From Neocallimastix lanati (nom. inval.) (lineage: Eukaryota; Neocallimastigomycota; Neocallimastigomycetes; Neocallimastigales; Neocallimastigaceae), in assembly GCA_016946835.1 (NCBI GenBank), contig JACVTC010000190.1:174273-238272 (forward strand): a stretch of 64,000 bases of DNA. The letters are read 5' to 3'. Each line of letters begins with the position of its first letter. Position 1 is the stretch's first letter. The translations under genes and the position numbers were made by a program. Shown one piece after another: positions 60,001-64,000 of this stretch. Under the pieces are notes generated by a model. It was not told the origin of the DNA. It made no database searches and worked only from the letters and a program-made list of their open reading frames with translations.

Positions 60001-63000
60001 ATTTAAAGGATTGATAATACTACCAATAGAAAAAATACCAGGAATTGCACGAACTAATAATGTTCCTTCTTTAATAATATAGTCAGCTTTTTCATTATCT
60101 GAAAGAAATGGTATACTTTCATTAGTGTTGATGACAAGTTCATGTCCTTTATTAATTTCCCCAATATTCTCACTGAATGTGCATTCCTTATTTTTATTAA
60201 GAGTAGAAGAGGTATCTTCAATTTTATTTTTTATTTCAAAATAGTTATTACCATCGGTAATGTAGCCAGTATTAGAAAGGCATATACCATTTCTTCCACA
60301 ATTGAAAAGCAATAATTTTTCAACTATATCAGCATCAATACTTGATGGTAATTTATATACCATCATTTTTTCTTTGTCAATGAGATTTGGTCCTGCATCG
60401 CCATAAAGATTATTTAGAATAATATTAGTATTTGTGGCACTCACTATAATAATTTCACCACTATTACTTTTAAATGGAGTAGAATCATTTGGTTTAGATA
60501 TAATATAATTTGAAGCTGATGTATTCAATTCAATCGAAACCTTTCCTGAACAGAGTTTTCCATCATTAGTCAACTTCCCGTTTTCTTCTATATTATTCGA
60601 TGTACAAAACGACACAACTTCATCATTAAAATCACTGGAATTATAGATAGCGTAATAACCACTAGAAGTAGTAGCATCATTAGCTTTTAAATACCCCACA
60701 GTTTGTTTACAAACTGAATTAGTCATATAGCAATTAAAATACAACAAGTTCTTTAATACTGGGGTAATATCAGCAATTGCAGGTGTAGTCACAATAGATG
60801 TAGTCTCCACATTTACTAAATTTGCACCATCCGAAAGAGCGTTATCTATTATTTATTAATTTAAAACAATAAATAAATTATAATAATATATTTTATTTTT
60901 TAATAAATTAATTCTGATTAATTATTTGTTATATATATAAAAATATGAATTTTTAATCATAATAAAAAATTATTTTTATTCATAATTTTTTTTCATTAAA
61001 TGAAGTTATTAAAAACATTTTTTTTAATATGTAAAAATTCTAATAATAAGTATAAGCTTAAAAATATATTTTTCATTTAATTACCAGTCAAGGCTTCTAT
61101 TGTAAATATATTTTTGATAGCTCGTATAAATTTAGCGTCACCACCTGAAAAACCGATGTAATATCCTTTTTTATCCTCCGAAAAGAAATCTATACTTTCC
61201 ATGCCGAGACAAAGTTTTCCATAAGAAAGTAATTTTACACCATCATCACTGGAGGAGCATGTTTTTCCAAAATTATCATCCGATACCTTTTCATTTTGTG
61301 CTGATTGATCAGTATCTGCAATTTTATAATATGTATTATCATGTTTGATATAACCTTCAATGTCAGTACAAATACCTTCTCTGGTACACGTACAAAGTGA
61401 AGTATTATTAATGTTTTCATCAGTCACCAAGGTTGCTTCACTTTTAGTGTTGGAAACAAAAAGATTCACTCCTTTTTCCTTGTAATAATTATCCAAATAA
61501 AAGGCTCTACCATTTGATCTAACAATTACACTTTGTTTAGTAGTACTTGCTTTGGAAAATATACTTTCTTTTTCTGTTGATATAGAATAAATATTACTAT
61601 CATTTATTGAAAGTTTAATATTACTATTAAGACAAAGTTCTCCCCCATTTTTTTGTATTTTTGCAAAATCCGTATCACTACAGGTTGGTTCTGAAGCAAA
61701 ACTGTCTAAGGTAATTCCATTTGTAGCATCAACAGCAAAAGAATAATATATTTTTTCATCATCAACATCACTGGAAACCAAATAACCATAAGTCTGTTTA
61801 CATATCTTATCATTATTTTCACATCTAAAAAGGGCCAAATTACTAATATTGGGAGTTAATAGAGAAGCTTTTAAATTATCATCAGATATGTTAATAATTT
61901 TTGCTTTTTCACAATCAATCAAATTTAAATCCTCTAGATGACTTTCATCTATTATACTATTGCCATCGTTATCTATTAAATTATAATATATTATAATATC
62001 AATTGTTAATTATTAAAATGTTAACAGTGTTCATTAATTTTAAAAAAGTTTAGAAAATAAAATTAAAAATAAAAATTTAAATAAATCAAAATTCTAAGTA
62101 ATTATATTTTTCATTATTTTTTATATTATTATTATTATTTGATTATAATAAAATTTGATAATTTAAAAAAATAACAATAATAATTATTTTCTTTTTTTCT
62201 TTTTTCTAAGCTTAAAGTAATACTTTTTTATTTGTATATTTAATATTTATAATTAGTACTATAATATCATATATGTAAAAATAAATATTATTTACCTTTC
62301 AATGATATTTTAGCAATTATATTTTCTATAGTTTTGACAAATTTATATGTTCCATCTTCGTTAATAATATAATTTTTATAACTTGTTGGGAATGGTATGC
62401 TATCAATATCACCAATACAAAATTTTCTTTCAGTTTTTTCTAATTTACCAGCATTACTTAATGAACAACTATCTATATAATCACTCTCAATCATTTCTGA
62501 TGACTCTGAAGCTTGAATTTTATAATATTTGCTATTAATATTTGTATAACCTTCCGCCAGAGTACAAACACCTTCAGATTTACAGATATAAAGAGATAAG
62601 ACACTTTCAGAAGAAGGAGTATCATTAGTGTCGATTAATTTATTGGAATCAAATAATTTCACACCATGATTGTCTGAAACTATTAAAAATATATATATAT
62701 AAAAATTATTAATATAAAAAGTATTATCAAACAAAAACATAATTATATTTTTTCTTTAGGTATTATTATTTTTAAAAATATTTAAATCTTATTTATTTAA
62801 TTTTTTAACTATTTCATATTTTAATTTTTTTTAAATTGTTTTGAATAAAAAGATACTAAAACTATAAGAAATTGAAATAAAAATAAAAATATTATAAAAT
62901 GAAAAAAACAATATAAAAATAAATGGGACTTACTATTAACAATATTTTCAAAAACAAAAGAATTAGTATCAGCGTAAATTAAAATATTTTCATCTGATAA

Positions 63001-64000
63001 GTTTGAAATACAGAACCAGAGATGGGAGGTTTTATTATATAAGTTATTGATTGATCTGTTTGGCTTAATTCCCCTTCAAAACTACCAAGACAAAGCTTAT
63101 CTGAAGGTCCTAATTGTCCAACTAAACCAGGTGAACACAAATTGTTTGGAGTAACAAAAATCATTATTACCATTCCAGGCCAATAGAATAAAAATTTTGA
63201 TTACCATTATCAATAATTTTAATATAACCAGTAGTTTTTTTTACAAGATAAATCTGAACTATTATTAATTTCAATACAATAGTATAGTCCAAGATTTGGT
63301 ATATCTAAATTGTCATCAGTTGGTTCCACTTTCTTTGAAATTCATATTATTCACTAAAATTTACTCCTGTCGTAAGACCTTGGATTTTTAAATATTATAT
63401 TATTTATAAAAAAAATTGCATATAAAAAAAATTGAATAAAAATAAAATTTAACAATAATTTCAAATATTAAGTAAAAAAAGTATTATTAATTCTTTTATA
63501 TTCGTCAAAATTAAAAATTTCTATAAATAATTACCTTCAATACTACTTATCAAAAACATATTTTGTATTGAAGTAATAAATTTTAAACTACTTATTTCCC
63601 CTTCTTTTCCTTTAACAATATAATTTTTTTTTTCATTAGTATTAGTTAAGAATGCGACAGCTTCATTGTCATTATCATTAATACATAGTTTTCCTTCTGT
63701 GATTAATTCACCAATATTGCCATTGCAAGAATTTTCTAATTGGTCAATTTTATTGGATTGACTATCTTTACTTATGGAATAGTAGTTTCCACTTCCATTG
63801 GTAACAAAACCTCCTTCTAGACTACAAATACCTGAAATTTCACAGCTATAAACTTTTAATTTTGTATCATTTTCTGTAGTTATATCTCCAACTTCAATAA
63901 CAATATTGGAAGCGGTGAGTAAAATTTCATTACCTCTATAGAAATTATCATAGAAGATAACATTGGATGTGGAATTGGTTACAATCGAATTGTTAGTACT
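51076..64000 (-). CDS. Giant scaffoldin-like secreted repeat protein (5' end beyond window)
   Basis: Exons on the minus strand: 63535..>64000, 62934..63328 (with three indels), 62296..62679, 61085..61972 and the 9,770-nt last exon 51076..60845. Every junction is phase 1 (donors GTAAGT/GTAAAT/GTAATT, acceptors mostly AATAG). The N-terminal part, from 64,000 to about 58,600, is built of ~130-150-residue modules with a (L/Y)-x-C ... C-x(3-5)-GY ... YY core. About thirty-eight shorter repeats, YY-x-N ... LI-x-C-x(4-6)-C, follow, in two sets. The last ~1,000 residues match the gene at 1678-6500, including a KKRSE dibasic site (about 53,060-53,080). A hydrophobic tail (IFTIIFFILISEIFIFNFLI) ends it. 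More than 3,800 codons lie in the window. It is probably an extracellular, surface-anchored scaffoldin (ScaA type) binding enzyme dockerins; the function is inferred from architecture. No start is visible here. Confidence 0.8.
60846..61084 (-). other. Intron, phase 1 (239 bp)
   Basis: Donor after GCCTTGACTG, GTAATTAAATG; acceptor AATAATAG before ATAACGCTCT. Joining restores a GAT codon (ALT-D-NALSDGAN). Confidence 0.8.
61973..62295 (-). other. Intron, phase 1 (323 bp)
   Basis: Donor TTGAAAG|GTAAATAAT, acceptor TTTAATAG|ATAACGATGG. Joining gives ISLK-D-NDGN in frame. The exon starts after this and the previous intron are nearly identical (ATAACG...). Confidence 0.8.
62680..62933 (-). other. 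Intron, phase 1 (254 bp)
   Basis: Donor GTTAATA|GTAAGTCCC, acceptor TTAATAG|TTTCAGAC. Joining gives VN-I-SDNHGVKL in frame. Confidence 0.75.
62934..63328 (-). pseudogene. Frame-disrupted module exon of the giant gene
   Basis: The exon encodes a typical module (NLGLYYCIEINNSSDLSC, TTGYIKIIDNGNQNFYSIGL, VTPNNLCSPGLVGQLG, LSDENILIYADTNSFVFE) but needs three frame changes: an extra A in an A8 run (about 63,236-63,243), one base missing near 63,170 (GGAATGG), and one missing near 63,004 (TTTCAAAC). The observed length of 395 nt corrects to 396, divisible by three. Coding similarity is otherwise intact. It may be an assembly error or a decaying exon; skipping it keeps frame because all junctions are phase 1. 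Confidence 0.65.

Overview
This 64 kb window is extremely AT-rich (most intergenic DNA is nearly pure A/T with long homopolymers). It contains spliceosomal introns with GTAAGT/GTAAAT-type donors and AATAG-type acceptors, giant Cys/Tyr-repeat secreted proteins, a Stealth-family sugar-phosphotransferase-like protein, and many decayed LTR retrotransposons. The best fit is an anaerobic gut fungus (Neocallimastigomycota). That assignment rests on composition and on the likeness of the giant repeat proteins to the fungal scaffoldins described from that phylum. It is inference, not a database match.

Layout. (1) 1.7-6.5 kb, minus strand: a 1,439-residue scaffoldin-like protein in three exons. The first exon is only 23 nt, and an intron splits the signal peptide. 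(2) 6.5-18 kb: AT-rich DNA and fragments of Ty1/copia elements in both orientations, with ~205-bp LTRs, polypurine tracts and a primer-binding site complementary to the inner part of tRNA-Lys(CTT). (3) 18.05-21.14 kb, plus strand: an intact Stealth protein with two tandem Stealth units, the second lacking the key motifs. (4) 22-34 kb: a retrotransposon graveyard of copia gag, integrase and leader pieces and at least four Ty3/gypsy pieces. (5) 34-38.3 kb: AT desert with small repeats. (6) 38.3-43 kb: a decayed copia element with a gypsy fragment nested in it on the opposite strand. (7) 43-43.5 kb: an unexplained GC-richer non-coding island. (8) 43.5-47.7 kb: a decayed MULE DNA transposon with a FLYWCH-like finger, DDE motifs and 28-bp identical inverted termini, then a perfect 48-nt palindrome and a MITE-like element with inverted 16-bp subrepeats. 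(9) 49.5-49.9 kb: a deleted scaffoldin pseudogene. (10) 51.1 kb to the window end, minus strand: a giant scaffoldin-like gene whose last exon alone is 9.77 kb. Its upstream exons are module-sized and phase-1 symmetric, and it runs past the right edge.

Only three loci look like live protein-coding genes: the two scaffoldin-like genes and the Stealth gene. The two scaffoldin-like proteins share the repeat motif, a Kex2-like dibasic site and a hydrophobic C-terminal tail. This suggests cell-surface, Cys-rich repeat proteins that could act as platforms for dockerin-bearing enzymes. The mobile elements between them are broken by nonsense codons, frameshifts and nesting.
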